This document shows, in pieces, positions 22,273 through 35,130 of a stretch of DNA of 64,000 bases (position 1 is the stretch's first letter; every line of letters starts with the position of its first letter). The notes below the pieces were generated by a model. That model made no database searches. It had not been told where the DNA came from and worked only from the letters and a program-made list of their open reading frames with translations. The stretch lies in NCBI GenBank assembly GCA_029204225.1, contig CM055095.1, positions 20,203,348 to 20,267,347 on the forward strand, in the 5' to 3' direction. A program made the translations under genes and the position numbers. Source of the stretch: Diphasiastrum complanatum. Its lineage: Eukaryota; Streptophyta; Lycopodiopsida; Lycopodiales; Lycopodiaceae.

Positions 22273-22869
22273 GAAATGCCCTCAACTTGAGTGAAATGCC
22301 AATGCAATGGCTCAAGGAAATCGGATGTTCAGAATGTATTTCCTGATGTGCACGAATAGAAAACTGTTGTTTTGATGTTGAAACAAAGTATTGCTAATGT
22401 TTTGGCTAGCAAGCTAAGGAGGTCATGCGTCAGTCCTATACTTGAGGAATAATTTAAATTAGAGGAAATGAACTTACAACGATCCAATTGTTGTGAGAAA
22501 TGGGTAAAAGCCAAATGAAAAATTATTGGAATTTAATGGTTGTTTTGACCATCAAATATCAATTATCTCCTCTTTGAAAAGAAACAACCCAAAAGAAATT
22601 CAACTTCCAATGAAAGCTCAAGAAAATTTTAAAGCAAAAGATTTGCCCATAATAAAACATCGGTAGTTTTTTAAACAAGCTGGCAAAAGCATCGCCTGAT
22701 GGGTTTTTAATTAAAAAATGATTAAACAAGGTAAAAGATCATGGAAAATGAAGAAAGACCCGGTTTACTTTCCTTGTAACAGGTTTCTAGAAACCAAGTC
22801 GAGGCCTTGAATTGGTGGCTTGGGAAGTACGAGGCATGGGGCTAACCCTTCAAAAAATTAATTAAATAG

Positions 22870-23480
22870 GGTTGTTGAGCTATCGAATCCCCCAAGACCT
22901 TTATTGCCTAGGGATTGTTTGTTTGTTAAAAAAGGTCCAACGAACAAAAAAGTTCACCCTCGATATATCAAATACTCAAATTGGCCACATATTTGAAGCT
23001 AAAACTTCGAAAAAAATTTGGGACATCCTGAGCTCACTATATGACGTGAGAAACATGACTACCAAGTTACATCTTCAAAGGAAATTATTCACATCCAAGA
23101 TGTCAAATGGTGATCCTCTTTAGAATCATATTAACCAGTTTAAGAATGTCTTGCAACAGATGGCCGTTGTTGGATCAATCATAAATGATCAAGACGCAAT
23201 AATGACATTGCTTTCAAGCCTGCACTTACATATGAAAACTGGGTGATGATCATCACGACACACTCAGATTTAACTCTCACCAGAGTTATCACTATGTTGC
23301 TACAAGAAGATAATTGAAAAAGTCAAGACACTTCATCTACCTCTTTGTCTCATGCTGTATATGTCAACAAGGGCTCGAAACGATGGAAGCAGAAAAGCTC
23401 CAAGCAGTCTGCATCGAATCAGAAACAAACTCAAAGTCAAGAACAGAATTATCAAATCCACATTTGTCAAAGAAGAAGAT
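22870..23480 (+). pseudogene. copia gag fragment
   Basis: Plus-strand frame 22872-23123 reads FEAKTSKKIWDILSSLYDV and LHLQRKLFTSKMSNGD, the gag core order A..W..L...Y....L...L...KM..G. It runs on through a stop to NHINQFKNVLQQM and, near 23325-23450, the basic, Gln-rich segment SSTSLSHAVYVNKGSKRW, which parallels SSADSHALYTNN in the copia at 49.8 kb. It is cut off before a zinc knuckle. Confidence 0.65.
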
Positions 23481-23499
23481 GTTTTGCCTGGCCCAGATT

Positions 23500-23640
23500 T
23501 GGGGCAAAAAATATCACCCTATTATTTTTATAGGGAGAAAACTAAACAAAGCCGAACTTAATTATATTAAGGCTGAGAAAATTTGTTTGGAGATAGCTTA
23601 CGCTGCCGCCAAACTAAGACATTAAAACCCACTAGGATTC
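23500..23640 (+). pseudogene. Ty3/gypsy RNase H fragment
   Basis: A short frame reads HPIIFIGRKLNKAELNYIKA, EKICLEIAYAAAKLRH. This is the gypsy RNase H signature (P-I-x-F-x-S-R-K-L-N-x-A-E-x-N-Y then T/A-E-K-E-x-L-A-x-V). It directly follows a copia gag fragment of another superfamily. Confidence 0.65.
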
Positions 23641-23876
23641 ACCTTACCAAATGGTGGTACAACCCCAATGAGTCCATGGAGTCAGGAGCGGACCTAGCAT
23701 TGTACCTGCGGATGCATGACAGAACTTCCAGGGAACGCAAAACGCTAAATGAGATGTTTTATTTTAAGTTCCTGGAAGGTGCCAATCCAGCCCTTGTGGA
23801 TATGGCAGAACTGGACCCCAATTACACCGGGGAGTTGAAAAACCAACGAACAGAAATGTGCAGAAATGCACTATAA
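23641..23876 (+). other. unidentified open frame
   Basis: The frame 23583-23876 continues past the RNase H fragment as KWWYNPNESMESGADLALYL and FKFLEGANPALVDMAELD. The composition looks coding, but I recognise no family. It could be part of a captured gene or of the gypsy element. Confidence 0.2.
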
Positions 23877-23879
23877 CCA

Positions 23880-24980
23880 CCCAACTCACTATTATACATC
23901 ATACCTAGACACGGTATGGTGAGCATCTGTCGCAAGTCTCAGTTTTCTATGCATACATATTTATTGCATCTCTATAAAAACTCTGAGCTGCATTTGGGCA
24001 TTTGCTAACTTCTATGGGCATAAATGACTGTATAGACGCATAGTTTAGGGGGGGTTGAGAGAGGAAAAAGTGGGAACAAAAACAGTGCAGTGGGGTGGGG
24101 AGTGACTCCATTGCCCAATGGGTAAGGCACTGAAGAAAAAAATATATATATATAAAAAAAAAAAAACAGAAAAAGATAGAGAGAGAAAGACTGAGAGAAA
24201 AGTAAGAAAAAACAGAAAGAAAAAAAAAGACTTCAACCGTCTCTATCAAATCTCGAACCAATTTGTGAGGATGAGTGACGCCTCGCACATCCATAAGAGG
24301 TGAGGACGATTTTCCTAATTGATTCCATAGACTAGCGAAAAACCAGTACTTCCTACCATCTTGTGTATTGGATTATAGGACAGTAAGTAGTCCTACATGG
24401 ACTACTGTCAGGGATGGTTATTCCCTGTTGAATCAGTTCTTAGAGAGTATAAGTTGAATGTCTAAACAAAAAAAAAAGAATTGGTAATCACCAGTCTGGA
24501 CCGGTTTCAGAGTTGGGGCATCAAAGCCTCATTGCGTATGCATTTACACACACATCAATGACACGGTGTTAGACACAATACTGATGACTTACATCCAAAT
24601 CATCCCATCTCCAATCCTGAGATTTGCATTTGCATATCTCTCCATGCATGGGTCCGAAAATGGGCATTGTCTTACATTGATGGGAATGGGAGCATTTGCC
24701 ATTTAGGTTACAGGTGGATTTTTGCAGGTATGAAGACACCAAATTGTTCAAAGATGCTGCGGTTAAATCCAATCCGGCTGTAGATGGATCCTAAGGACTC
24801 AATCGATGGCCTTCGGGTAGGAACCTATTGAAGCCACCAACTCACTGTCGTTAGCATCACCTAGCAAGGGTGTTGAGCCCACTATACTTGATTCACCGCC
24901 AGGGGCTGGTCTACAAAACCAGAGACTCTGGGTCTGCCGTATGGGGACCATACTACCCAGTGGTAGTCGCCAATGTTAGC
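23880..24980. other. no gene; A-rich low-complexity patch
   Basis: Around 24137-24235 there is an A/AG/TA-rich run. The rest shows no readable protein. Confidence 0.5.
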
Positions 24981-26988
24981 CGATATTTCCGCATGGAAAT
25001 TTGAACTAATATTGAAGTTTAAGTTTGCAATAATTGAAAAAAACCGGCATGTAAAACCCGGTTATTAGAGAAAAATCGGCACAAATTTGCCTTAGAATTG
25101 AGTCTTAGCCCACCCCTAAAGTGGCTAGACACCGTTTTAAAGTAACGAGCTGAAACCGTCAAAAAATATTTTGTGGTCAAGTTTTGTAAGACCGAGCTAA
25201 AAGTGCCGGTCCACCTAGAATTGGGTCCTAGCCTGTCCCAAATGAGGCTAGAGCAAATTTTGTGGCCTTAGAAATGGTCGATAAATATTTTACGGCTTTT
25301 CAAAAAAATGGCCAGTTGTAAAAAAATAGCCGGTATGACCGTGCTAAAATCATACCATGTACTGAGTCCATTTTTACTAATATATGATCACTCAGTGTAT
25401 TTTTCAGAGAAACCGTGTTGTCGTGGAAGCCCTAGTCATGAATGCCGAAAAAGTCAACCACAGAAGAAAAAATCGAGAAAGAAAAGTTTCGGGTAAAAAT
25501 GGGACCGGGAAATATGGATTCAGTGTCAAGGAGTCACAGAAACCCTAAAGGCAAAGTTTGAGCAATTTACGGACAGTTAACGAAATGTGTGGGCCAAGTG
25601 GTTACCCAACAGGCCAAAAACCCAAACAAATGAGCAGTAGGCGCACGACCCTTTGAAAAACGAAGAAAAGCCAAAAACGAAGGTACCCAAAGAAAAATGA
25701 GGGCCACCTACAAAAGATAGGGGTTGAAAAAGGGCCTCACCCAAAATTTGGATATTAAATGCCAAAACACCTTGGAGGCTATAAAAATTGGGAGGTACAC
25801 CCACTAGCCATTGACATTTTGGGCTTCTAGGGTGTACAAAAGGGGAAACTTGAATGGCCTCCCTAGCCTTTGACAAAAATGGCATCTTGGCTAGTTTTGG
25901 AAGAGAGCCTTGAATGCACCACTCCCCCACTCTCTTATGGAGGCCACTAGGTGTACTATCAAATGGGTTGAGGACAAATGGCAAAGAGGGCTTGAAGGAC
26001 ATGAAGAATGGCAAGATGGCATTGTGAAGGGGATGCATTGGATTTTTCCTATAAGAAGGAGACAACTCCTTGTATTTGGATGTTAGTGTATTTGTGAGTT
26101 AGTACTTTTGGGAGTTAGTAGTTTTGGATCCTTGTTGTCTTGTCTCATATGAGTGGAGAGCTTTGTGAGATTTGCTTTGTCTTGTAGTTGTTTGGTGAGG
26201 CCATAGTCTTTCTTGGATTCTTGTATCTCGTTGTTCAATATGGAGGTGTTGTATGTTTTGGTTTATGTTATGCTAGTGCTGTGTGTGGAATGTGGGAGGT
26301 CAAATTCACTTTGTATATCTCGTAGTCTCATTGCTTCCCATGCTAGTATTGTCATTTGAGAGAGTAGTATGCTAAATTTTGAGTGATGATTGTTCAATGT
26401 AAATTGTTTTCGAATGGGAGAGGTTACTAATTTCCATGATTGATTGGTTGAGGGTTACTTGATCCTCACTAATATGCTTGTATTGTGGTTATGGAATGTT
26501 AATGGTTGAGGAATTTAGGATCATCGTAAGTTGTAGGGGAAGTGTGTTGGTTGTTGGTAATGCAAGGGTGTGATGATATGTTGGGTCTGAGAGCATTGTG
26601 TGTTTGAGTAATACTGGTATTTTTGCAAAAAAGTGACTTTTTTGGCAAAAATATAGCAATATGAATACTGATCCTCTGAAACCCTTTCTGTTTTTGGTAT
26701 TATTCTTCGTCGACCTGGCAGTAGATAGATCTGAATCACTTCTAAGCACAGTGAATCGGGTGAAGGTTAGTTTTCTGTATTTTTAGGTTTTTGGTGATTT
26801 TTTGACGGTTTTTCTGATGTTTCTGAAAATTTGCTGGGAATTAATCTTCGCCCTTCAAACTGATGGGGAGTTGTAAGCTATACGTGATAAGCGAAGAGAG
26901 AGTTATGTTCAATGAGTTTAGCCTAAATACTCTGTTCAGATTCCTTCCATGGACAACTCTTCTATGATGAGCTTGAGAGGAATTCTTG
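24981..26988. mobile_element. non-coding DNA, possibly an LTR or untranslated part of a retroelement
   Basis: No recognisable protein. The part at about 25500-26500 has an LTR-like layout: a long upstream part, TATAAGAAGGAGACAAC near 26050, then a GT-rich leader. No second LTR, primer site or target duplication was found, so this stays a guess. Confidence 0.2.
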
Positions 26989-26989
26989 T

Positions 26990-28806
26990 ACTAGAAGCTC
27001 CTTGGAAGCTCCATCAATGCCTTGTACTTGGCTTCACAAGAGGAAAGAGAAATTGTATTTTGCTTTTTGGAAAGCCAAGATATCACTCCTCCACAAAGAA
27101 AAGTGACAAATGCACTTATGGATCTTCTATCCATCTTATCTCCTGCAAAATTTGAATCTGAAAATGCTCTCAAGTACAAGTTAGATCCTTGATAGAGAAT
27201 GCCAAAAAATCTAGTAGAAGAGACATATCTAAGCACTCTCTTGGCACTTAATGATGCATCAAGGGACCTTGCATATATTGACTTAACTTGCTTACACTAT
27301 AACTCAAATCTGGTCTAGTGATTGTCAAATAGATTAAGGAGCCTACTAGCTTAAAGAGTGTGATGTCCTCAAAGGATGCTTCATCACAATCATTAGTAAC
27401 TTTACAAGTTTGCTCCATAGGGGTGTCAATCCCTTTACAATCTTTCATGCCAAACCTCTCAAGAATGGAAGTAGCATACTTTGATTGACTTATAAAAGTA
27501 AAATTACTACCTCTAGTAATGTCTATTACAAGTATGAACTTAAGAAGTCCTAGATCTACCATCTTGAATTCACTAGACAAGGAAACTTTAACATTTCTTA
27601 TGCTAAAATGATACTATCAATATGATATCATCAACATAAAGTACTAAAATGATGATCTTTCCATCATTACATTTGATGTACAAAGGAGGCTCATAAGAGC
27701 TAATCACAAAGCCAAGAGAGTGAAGAAAATCATGCAACCTAGACTACCAAGCTCCAGGTGCTTGCTTCAAGCCATATAGGCTCTTCCTTAAGTGGCAAAC
27801 CTTGTCCTCCTCACCATCCTTGATGAAGCCCTCGGGTTGCAAAATGTATATTTTCTTCTCCAAGTAGCCATTCAAAAAAGCATTTGTCACATCCATTTGA
27901 TAGAGATTCCACTTGAATTAAGTAGCAATACAAATGATCAATCTAATGGTTACAAGTTTTGCTACAGGAGCAAATGTTTCTTCATAATCTATGCCTTTAG
28001 TTTGAAGAAACCCCTTAGCAACAATCTAGCTTTGTACCCACTTATAGATCCATCTTGATTGTACTTTAATCTATAGGTCCACTTACATGCAAGTGGCTTT
28101 TTCCCATATGGAAGGTGTACAAGATTCCGAGCTTGATTATCTATCAAAGCATCAAACTCTACTTGCATTGCATCTCTCCAAACTTGTGATCTACTTGCAT
28201 CTTCGTAACATGGTGGCTCTTCAAGCATTGTGGTTAGAAAAGAGTAAGAGGTAGAAGGAGATGTGTCTTCCCTTTCCTTTCCTTTCTCAAAGTATGTGAG
28301 CCTTGAAGGCTCGGCCTTGCTCCTTGTGGATCTTCTCGGCTCCTTTGGCACTTGATTTTGATCTTCCAAAAGATCATTTTCAAGAGGCTCCTCCTTGGGT
28401 GTTGCAAGATCTTCATCACCTAAGAGATTAGATGAATATGGAGACAACTTGTAACTTTGAGATTCATCAAACAAGACATCCTTGCTAGCTTTTACTTTCT
28501 TTGAAATAGGATCAAATATCCTATATCCTTTGCTATTTTCACTATAGCCTACAAATATTCCTTTGAAGGAAGTTGCATCTTCTTTCCTTCTTGTTTCCAA
28601 AGGAATGTGGACATAACATATACATCCAGACACTTTAAAATCTTTTACATTGGGCTTATTGCCAACAAAGCTTGAAATGGTGAGATCCCACCAATAACAC
28701 TACTAGGAAGCCGATTACATAAGTAATTAGCACAAGTTATGGCCTCCCCCCAAAAAGTGATGGGTAGACATGCATCAAGTCTTAAAGAGTTTGCACATTC
28801 ACAAAG
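26990..28806 (-). mobile_element. second copy of the 15.9-22.1 kb copia, internal fragment
   Basis: Matches the first copia from its RNase H start back to the integrase end (about 17066-18845 there), same strand. Readable parts: 28633-27989 (IFVGYSENSKGYRIFD, NLVHLPYGKKPLACKW), 27580-27248 (KYATSILERFGMKDCK), 27236-26991 (LYLRAFSDSNFAGDKMDRR, WLSKKQNTISLSSCEAKY). It has its own indels, and the sequence carrying the YVDD site near 27650 is damaged. No LTR is attached. The right edge stops at the HAK/KUP-bearing insert and copia sequence does not resume beyond it. Confidence 0.9.
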
Positions 28807-28810
28807 ACTC

Positions 28811-29374
28811 GAAGCGTTCCGTTTCGTACGTACGGAACGAAGTCCGTTCCATACGCACGGAACGAACTATAAAAATGTTATCGCAAGTGTAATGTATAGA
28901 CCATGGTTGTTTCACTGTATGCAGAAAAATAACTCGGATGAGACGAGGCCAAAGCTTGTCAAGCTCTTGGCAGTAGGTACTGGACGATCAATGGATGGAG
29001 TCGATCAAGTTGAGTCTGATTTGAATACAGAACATGATAACATTGACGCACACGATTGTGTTGCTATTTTGCTGGCGATTGCAGCCATGACCTTGAAACT
29101 AGCATTTCAGACAATAGGAGTTGTTTATGGAGATGTATGAACCTCACCACTTTACGTTTTTAGTAGCACTTTCCCATCAGCATCACTCTAGATCATGCTC
29201 ACAAGGATATTCTTGGATTAGTTCCCCTGATTATCTACACTGACGCTCATCCCTCTAATCACTCTGACACTCTGACATACGTTCCGTAAAATCATACATA
29301 TACGTTCCAAAAAAATAAATAAAACTGACACGTTCGGAACGCCCGTCCCATACGCGTTCCGAAATGGAACGAGC
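28811..29374. mobile_element. small inverted-repeat-flanked insert carrying a transporter gene fragment
   Basis: The left end has repeated CGTTCC/GGAACG words (GCGTTCCGTTTCGTACG; CCGTTCCATACGCACGGAAC). The right end has the same words inverted (CATACGCGTTCCGAAATGG then AACGAGC). Read inward from both sides, each end shows CGTTCC(G/A)TTTCG. Such CG-containing words are absent from neighbouring sequence. The inside holds a HAK/KUP gene fragment. This fits a DNA transposon that captured host sequence (Pack-type), but no transposase and no clear target-site duplication were found. Confidence 0.45.
28890..29265 (+). pseudogene. HAK/KUP potassium transporter N-terminal fragment
   Basis: The frame reads MTLKLAFQTIGVVYGDV, then a TGA, then TSPLYVFSSTFPSAS; after an indel it continues DHAHKDILGLVPLIIYT. 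G-V-V-Y-G-D-x-G-T-S-P-L-Y-V is the N-terminal signature of plant HAK/KUP/KT potassium transporters, and the following D-I-L-G-L-x-x-L-I-I-Y-T is the start of their next membrane helix. The stop is where the conserved Gly belongs, so one GGA-to-TGA change explains it. Upstream residues (RSMDGVDQVESD, HDCVAILLAIA) would be the cytoplasmic N-terminus. The full protein is roughly 750-800 aa; only about 100 residues remain. It lies inside an inverted-repeat-flanked insert. Confidence 0.75.
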
Positions 29375-29434
29375 ATCTATGATTGTGCTCATATAAATTG
29401 AAAATTTATAAGATCACAATAAATTTATAAAAAA

Positions 29435-29990
29435 TCAAAATGTTTGAAGGGCATCTTTACTTCCCGCCCCCTGCTTCGCGTTTGGACCGAGTGCGCCATC
29501 CTCGAAATCGAAAATACAGAACCAGCAATCGGAGCAGAAAATACAGAGTTCGTGTTGGAGAGAGTGCGCGTTCCTCAAAATCGAAAATACAGAACCAACA
29601 ATCGGATGCAGTGTTCGTGTGTTGAAACAACTGCGAATCAGTGCTGGAGCAGAAATGCAGAGTTCTTCTGTTGAAACAAGTGCAAACCAGCTGCGAACCA
29701 GTGCTCTCAGAAGGTATAGTGCTCTCAGAAGGTATGGATGAAGTCTGATAGAGCAGCTTTTAGAGACAATTGAAGAAGTACGTGGCCAGCGCCCAGAATT
29801 CATGAATCTCAGCGAGCCAGCGCTCATGGATCAGCGCTCAGTAACACGCAGGATGAACTGAAAATCATGAATGAGCTTGAATGGCCAAAAATCAGCGATG
29901 GTGGACCAGCGCTCCAAAGCATCTATGCATTGACAGGGCGTCAGCGCTGATAAGCAAGGACCAGCCCTGAGCCAGCGCTCAAACACTTGT
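29435..29990. repeat. short tandem repeats
   Basis: ATCGAAAATACAGAACCA occurs at about 29506 and 29580, roughly 74 bp apart, within a repeating unit. From about 29785 the word CCAGCGCTCA or TCAGCGCTGA recurs at least six times at irregular spacing. Overlapping open frames on both strands (29435-29827 minus, 29440-29674 plus) are by-products. Confidence 0.6.
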
Positions 29991-31129
29991 AAAATCCAGT
30001 GCTGAGAATCCCAAGAGGAAGAGCAAAAGACAACGCTCTCTCTACACTTCTTTCTTGACTTCCGTTGGAGGGCTTCCGGTTTTTCTTGTTCTTCACTGCC
30101 TTTGAAGGTGCTGCCTACTGAACTAATTGAGATACTGTCTTTTATTGTTGAAAGACCTGTATCATGTCACTTTTGGTAGCAACTGCTGCTTCTTGAATGA
30201 GCTTGAGGTGCACATAAGGGGTTGTTCTGAAGGTGCTATCACAACAATGTGTTATTCTTGCAGGTGATGCCACATATTTCTATTTTTTCATAGGCTGATT
30301 CAGAGTTGATGAATTGATTTCTTAGCTAAATCATGGATTTCCATGTTTGGATTCTCAGAGTTTTGGATTCAGAGATGAATCTAAAGCATGAATGCAAAAC
30401 TAATTATTGCTAGCTATTGTTACCTATTGGGTGCTTACCAAAATACAGGAAGATAAAGGAGCTCAAAATTACCTGAAGTTGACGGCTCCATCTTGCTGGT
30501 GGACTTATTCTCCTCAATCCTTGCAATGCACTGCTTCTCCACTTGTTAGGTCAGCCTTGCCTCTTCTCCTCTATTTTCTTTGATGCTAAACTCCTCTTGC
30601 CCTACTTTGATGCTAACTGACTCCTCTTGCCCTAGTTTGATACTTGTAAGGCTTGTCTTTATTCAACCTTTCAGTATGTAGGGTGCCATTCAGTCATAAC
30701 AAGCAGTTAAGTCCACTGTTGATTTTCCAATTGACACGCCTCACATATTCAATATAATAGATCGACATGGGGTAGACCAATTACCATGTCGCTCTTTTCA
30801 AAATGACTCAAAAATTGAAAGTTCAAGTGATCAAGCTGATGATGCCAACAAATAAATTAGGAGAGATTTGTTGAAATTTGACAAGCATACAATACATAAT
30901 CAATATCAGTCTATATGTACCTCTTCCTTTGACACCTATAGCAATTGCTATATTTACCTCCTTATTAGTGCATTTATTATCAAAGAAGGGAACTTGAAAG
31001 TTTTTTGAAGTTATTGTAGTAAACTGAGATAAGGTTTTGCAATAGTTTAGAGATATATAATACTTGCTCAATGTTCCTCTTCTTGTGGTGTATTGAGAAA
31101 TTCAATGGTGAAAACTTCTATATATGAAA
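29991..31129. other. no gene seen
   Basis: No recognisable protein or repeat. Confidence 0.45.
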
Positions 31130-31430
31130 GCTCAAAATCAGAATGATCCTAATAGAAAGGATCTTTGGGAGTTGGTGGAAGGAACTCATCCCAAACCAAC
31201 GGATCCTGATCTCCTAGCACAATAGAAAATCAGAGATGGCAAAGCACTTGCCATAATCAACTCCTAAGAGACTCTCTCATATCTCATGCTATTGAGCAGA
31301 TCATGCAAGGGGAGGGCCTGGACACCTTCATTGATGCTCTTAAGATGAAAGAAGAGATCGATGCTCTCGCTTCTTTCAAAGATCATGACACTGGTGGATA
31401 TACACAGGTGACAGTATTATGAATAAGACA
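31130..31430 (+). pseudogene. copia gag fragment
   Basis: The plus strand reads RKDLWELVEGTHPKPTDPDL, a stop, KIRDGKALAIINS and, one frame over, LRDSLISHAIEQIMQGEGLD. The W-x-L...P....W..rd..A...I..S.....I pattern is the N-terminal gag segment of plant copia elements. Only this stretch is left. Confidence 0.5.
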
Positions 31431-31979
31431 ATCTTATGAATTGGAATTTGATTGCCATTCCTCAAAAGTAGAAAATGATCACTCTATGAGATGTCATATG
31501 TTGGGTGCATGCAAAATCTATCAACTAACCATCATGTTTTTAATCCAAAGAAGCTAGGAAGAATTTAGGATTGTTTATACCATCACACTTCTTCTCTTTA
31601 GCAAAGTTGTCGATCTCCTTAGCCTAAACCTTGCCCTTCTTAAGATCAAATGTCTTTTGTTTGTAGTGAAATTGTCCTAATGGCATTCCTTGCCACAATA
31701 GTTTTATGCACCATGCTTCTTGCCTTTGCTTCCATCAATTTAAATTGTGAAATCAACATCATGACATGCACTATAAGAGAAATTCTTTGAAATTTCTTAT
31801 AGTCTTTAGCAAGAAATGCATGACTTGATGGCTCTAGCAAACGTAAATTCGCATTTACAAAAACTAAGGCATTGGTCTTTTTAGTCCCCAAGCGATTCCT
31901 CTTCAAAGTGGCTATGTTGCCAAAAGAACTCCATAATCACTCGTAGTGAGATGAGCCCAACCCTATGAACATGATCTAA

Positions 31980-32120
31980 CCTATTCTAGAGTAGATTCAC
32001 ACGTGGCCACATGGACTCACACGTGTGGGACCCATCAATATACATATTTACATGGTTTAATCAAGCCAAGTTTGCCAAATTTGACAATTTCTCACAATTT
32101 AGAGTAGGACATACTTATGG
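31980..32120. repeat. LTR-like relic related to the copia LTRs
   Basis: Contains GACTCACACGTGTGGGACC and, further on, TTTGCCAAATTTGACAATTT and a TAGAGTAGGAC segment, in the same order as the CACACGTGTG, TTTGACCAATTTGACCATTT and TCTACTC parts of the 15.9 kb copia LTR. The match is weak. The stretch 31431-31979 holds nothing else readable. Confidence 0.3.
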
Positions 32121-34484
32121 TTCAAAACTAGGCAATTTCATGGATAGATATGCCTTGTGACGGTTTTAACAACCTCGGTTACGTTTGTAGTTAGGTTATA
32201 TAAAAAACTGTTTTTTGATTGTATTGATTGTATACAAATTCTATGTAAATTTGATATTATTACATTTTGTTTAGATTTGTTAGATTCAAAAGCACACAAG
32301 TTGATGTTTTAACAATATGATAGTTTTGGTGCTCATAATTTCATTTGAAGCTTTTATGATACATGCTTTTCATATATTTTATTATTAGTTACTTGCAAAT
32401 ATTTGTTTTTTTTAATAAAATGATATCTTTTTAATTGTTTACATAATCTTGTAGATGAATGAAAATTTAAAGCCGACCATTCTTCTCACAGATTTAATAA
32501 AACACATTTGGATGGAAGTGCAAAAACAACATTTACGACATTCTCGACGCCATGATCTAACTCTCAAGAGGCCTAGTCTTAAAGAGCCTAGAGGCATTGT
32601 AGATAGGCCAACATCTTTAGATGATGATGAAGAAAGCCAATATGAACCTCAGGGATGTGGAGCAGTAAGTACTAGCGAGTCTGAATCTATGGAGGACGAA
32701 CACATTATTGTTAGAAAATCAAATAACAATAATAAAGTGATACACGAGAGAGGTATGTTTTTATTTTATTGATCTGAATTTGACCTTTTTGTGTAATTTA
32801 ACAAGTGTAATTATCATTTATGTTAATATGTTTTTCAAACGTTATGTATATAAAGTAACAATTGCTAATAAATGTTTTTAGATGATATTATGAAGACAAT
32901 TCGTCATGACAGAATTTTGCATGCAAGAAGTATGTATGACTTTCACAAAACTGAAATAAAAGTGTTTAATATAATTTAACAAGTTCAATATTATTATATT
33001 AGTTTAGATATTTTTTATTCTATAGAGGAGTGATATATGTCTGTTTCGTTTGCAGCTTCTAACATGCAAAATGCACAAGATCATGCTAAGGCGAAAGGCG
33101 TTTTTTTCTTCTTCTCTTGATTAGATTTCAAATGAGGGAAATATGTTTAGTGATTTTTATGAATATGATTGATGCATATCAATAATGCATTATTGTGCTC
33201 TTGCAACTTTTAGCATATGTAAGGGAGAATCATAATGTGAAGAGAAATTCTCTCGTTCATCAAATAAGAAAAAAATAGTATTTTTACTTTTGTATATTTG
33301 AAATTGTTTTACTGATGCTATGCATGCTTATCTTTTTGTTGATGTTTATAGTGCCTGCAGATTCAATGGATTTTTGTACTCCCATTGAAAAAAATGTGAC
33401 AAATGATAAGATTTGTGGATCGGTAGATCCACTTTCAAAATCTTCAAATTCCAAATTGTACGTGAAATGGAGAGCAAAAAGACGAAAAACAAGAGTTGAC
33501 CAAGAAAGAAGTCATACAAAATTTAGACTAGAAATCAATGAATTTGATCAATCTTGTGGTCCATCAAAAGAGATTTATGTACAACGCATTTCAACAGTAG
33601 TGCGGTCTCAACTTGACTTCACAAAAAAGTCAATTAGAGAACATAGTAAAGCCGAGATAGAAGTTATTCAGGCTTCACTTGAGGTACGTATAATAATAAT
33701 ATATAATTTAATTATTTCATGATTGATGATGATGTGTGTATTATTTTAATTTCATTTAAATTATTTGACATATTAAAATTTGATTTTTGTTATGATATTT
33801 AGAGTTTTTTTTGTAGACTCAATTTGATGTTGATCACAAGCGATTATATCGATATTTCAAATTACAGTTGTCAAAATCGTTTAGGAGAAATCAAAATCGT
33901 TTAGGAGAAATAAGCGAAAGGTAAATTGCCTATACAATCTTTAGTTTAACATGAAAAATAGTTGATTTGAACAATTGCTATTTTTATAAGAAATTTTAAC
34001 ATTTGAAAGATAAGATTTTGTTTGGACTTTTTATAGGCTTCATGGCTCTTCAACCAATAGATGGCTCCGAACCACAAAGGCCAATATGGTTGAAACATGA
34101 AATGTGGGATCAAATGAAAATTATTGTAAAATTTGAAGATTTTCAGGTTAGTTGAAAATATTTGTAATGTTTCGATGAAACATGTGTTGTAATTGATAAC
34201 TAAAGTAATATTCCAATCAAATAGAGTTTTTTTTTTTAAATGAATTTAGTCAATTGGATAAAATTTACGTTTGTTTCAAAGTATAAGACCAATTTTAAAA
34301 CAATATTTACTAATATCAATGGTGTAGAAACTAACGAATCCTTTTTTTGATGTTGTAGAATCTATAAAATAGAAACAAAGTCAATAGAGCGCTTCAAACG
34401 AATATACCTCGAGTGGGAAGAAAAGGATTTGTAGGTTTGAAAGCTGAATTGGTATGTTATATTTTCTTTTATTATATTATTTTG

Positions 34485-34605
<121 letters not shown>

Positions 34606-34639
34606 AACATAGTGTGCTCGTTGATGTTCGTTGGTGATC

Positions 34640-35083
34640 GATGTTATGTGTATGTGTGTATACATATATGTGTGTATGTGTGCATATATATATGTGTATG
34701 TGTGTATGTGATATATATGTATTTGTGTGTATGTATATGTGTATGGGTATGTATATGTGCATGTATACGACTATATGTGATTATGTGTGTTTGTGTTTGT
34801 GTATGTGTATGTTTGTATGTATATGTATACTTTCATGAATATATATTTGTATGTGTGTATGTATGTGCGTATGTTTGTGGATGTACATGCGTGTTTGTGT
34901 AATTATGTATGTGTATGTGTATGTGTATATGTGTGTGTATATTGGCCAAGGTAATTTTACTAAGTTTTAAGTTTCAGTGAATAGGCAAAGAGTAGGGTCT
35001 GGGCATGACATAGGGAGAGTAGGGTGGATTGACAACACCCTTACATTCTCTCTCTAAAATATTTTTAATGTATATGATATATA

Positions 35084-35127
<44 letters not shown>
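34640..35127. repeat. GT/ATGT-rich tract and (CA)n
   Basis: Degenerate TGTATG/TATATG repeats fill about 34640-34945, and a clean (CA)n stands at 35083-35127. Both lie in the same intron. The Cys/Val/Tyr-rich open frames here are artefacts. Confidence 0.9.

Positions 35128-35130
<3 letters not shown>

Noticed and set aside
24100-24300. tRNA-like A/B boxes suggesting a SINE (GCCCAATGGGTAAGGCACT; GGTTCGAGAT on the minus strand)
   Set aside because: The two boxes are on opposite strands and at the wrong spacing, and no repeated copy or tail was found.
34612-34902. Cys/Val/Tyr-rich open frame
   Set aside because: Entirely translated GT/ATGT microsatellite.
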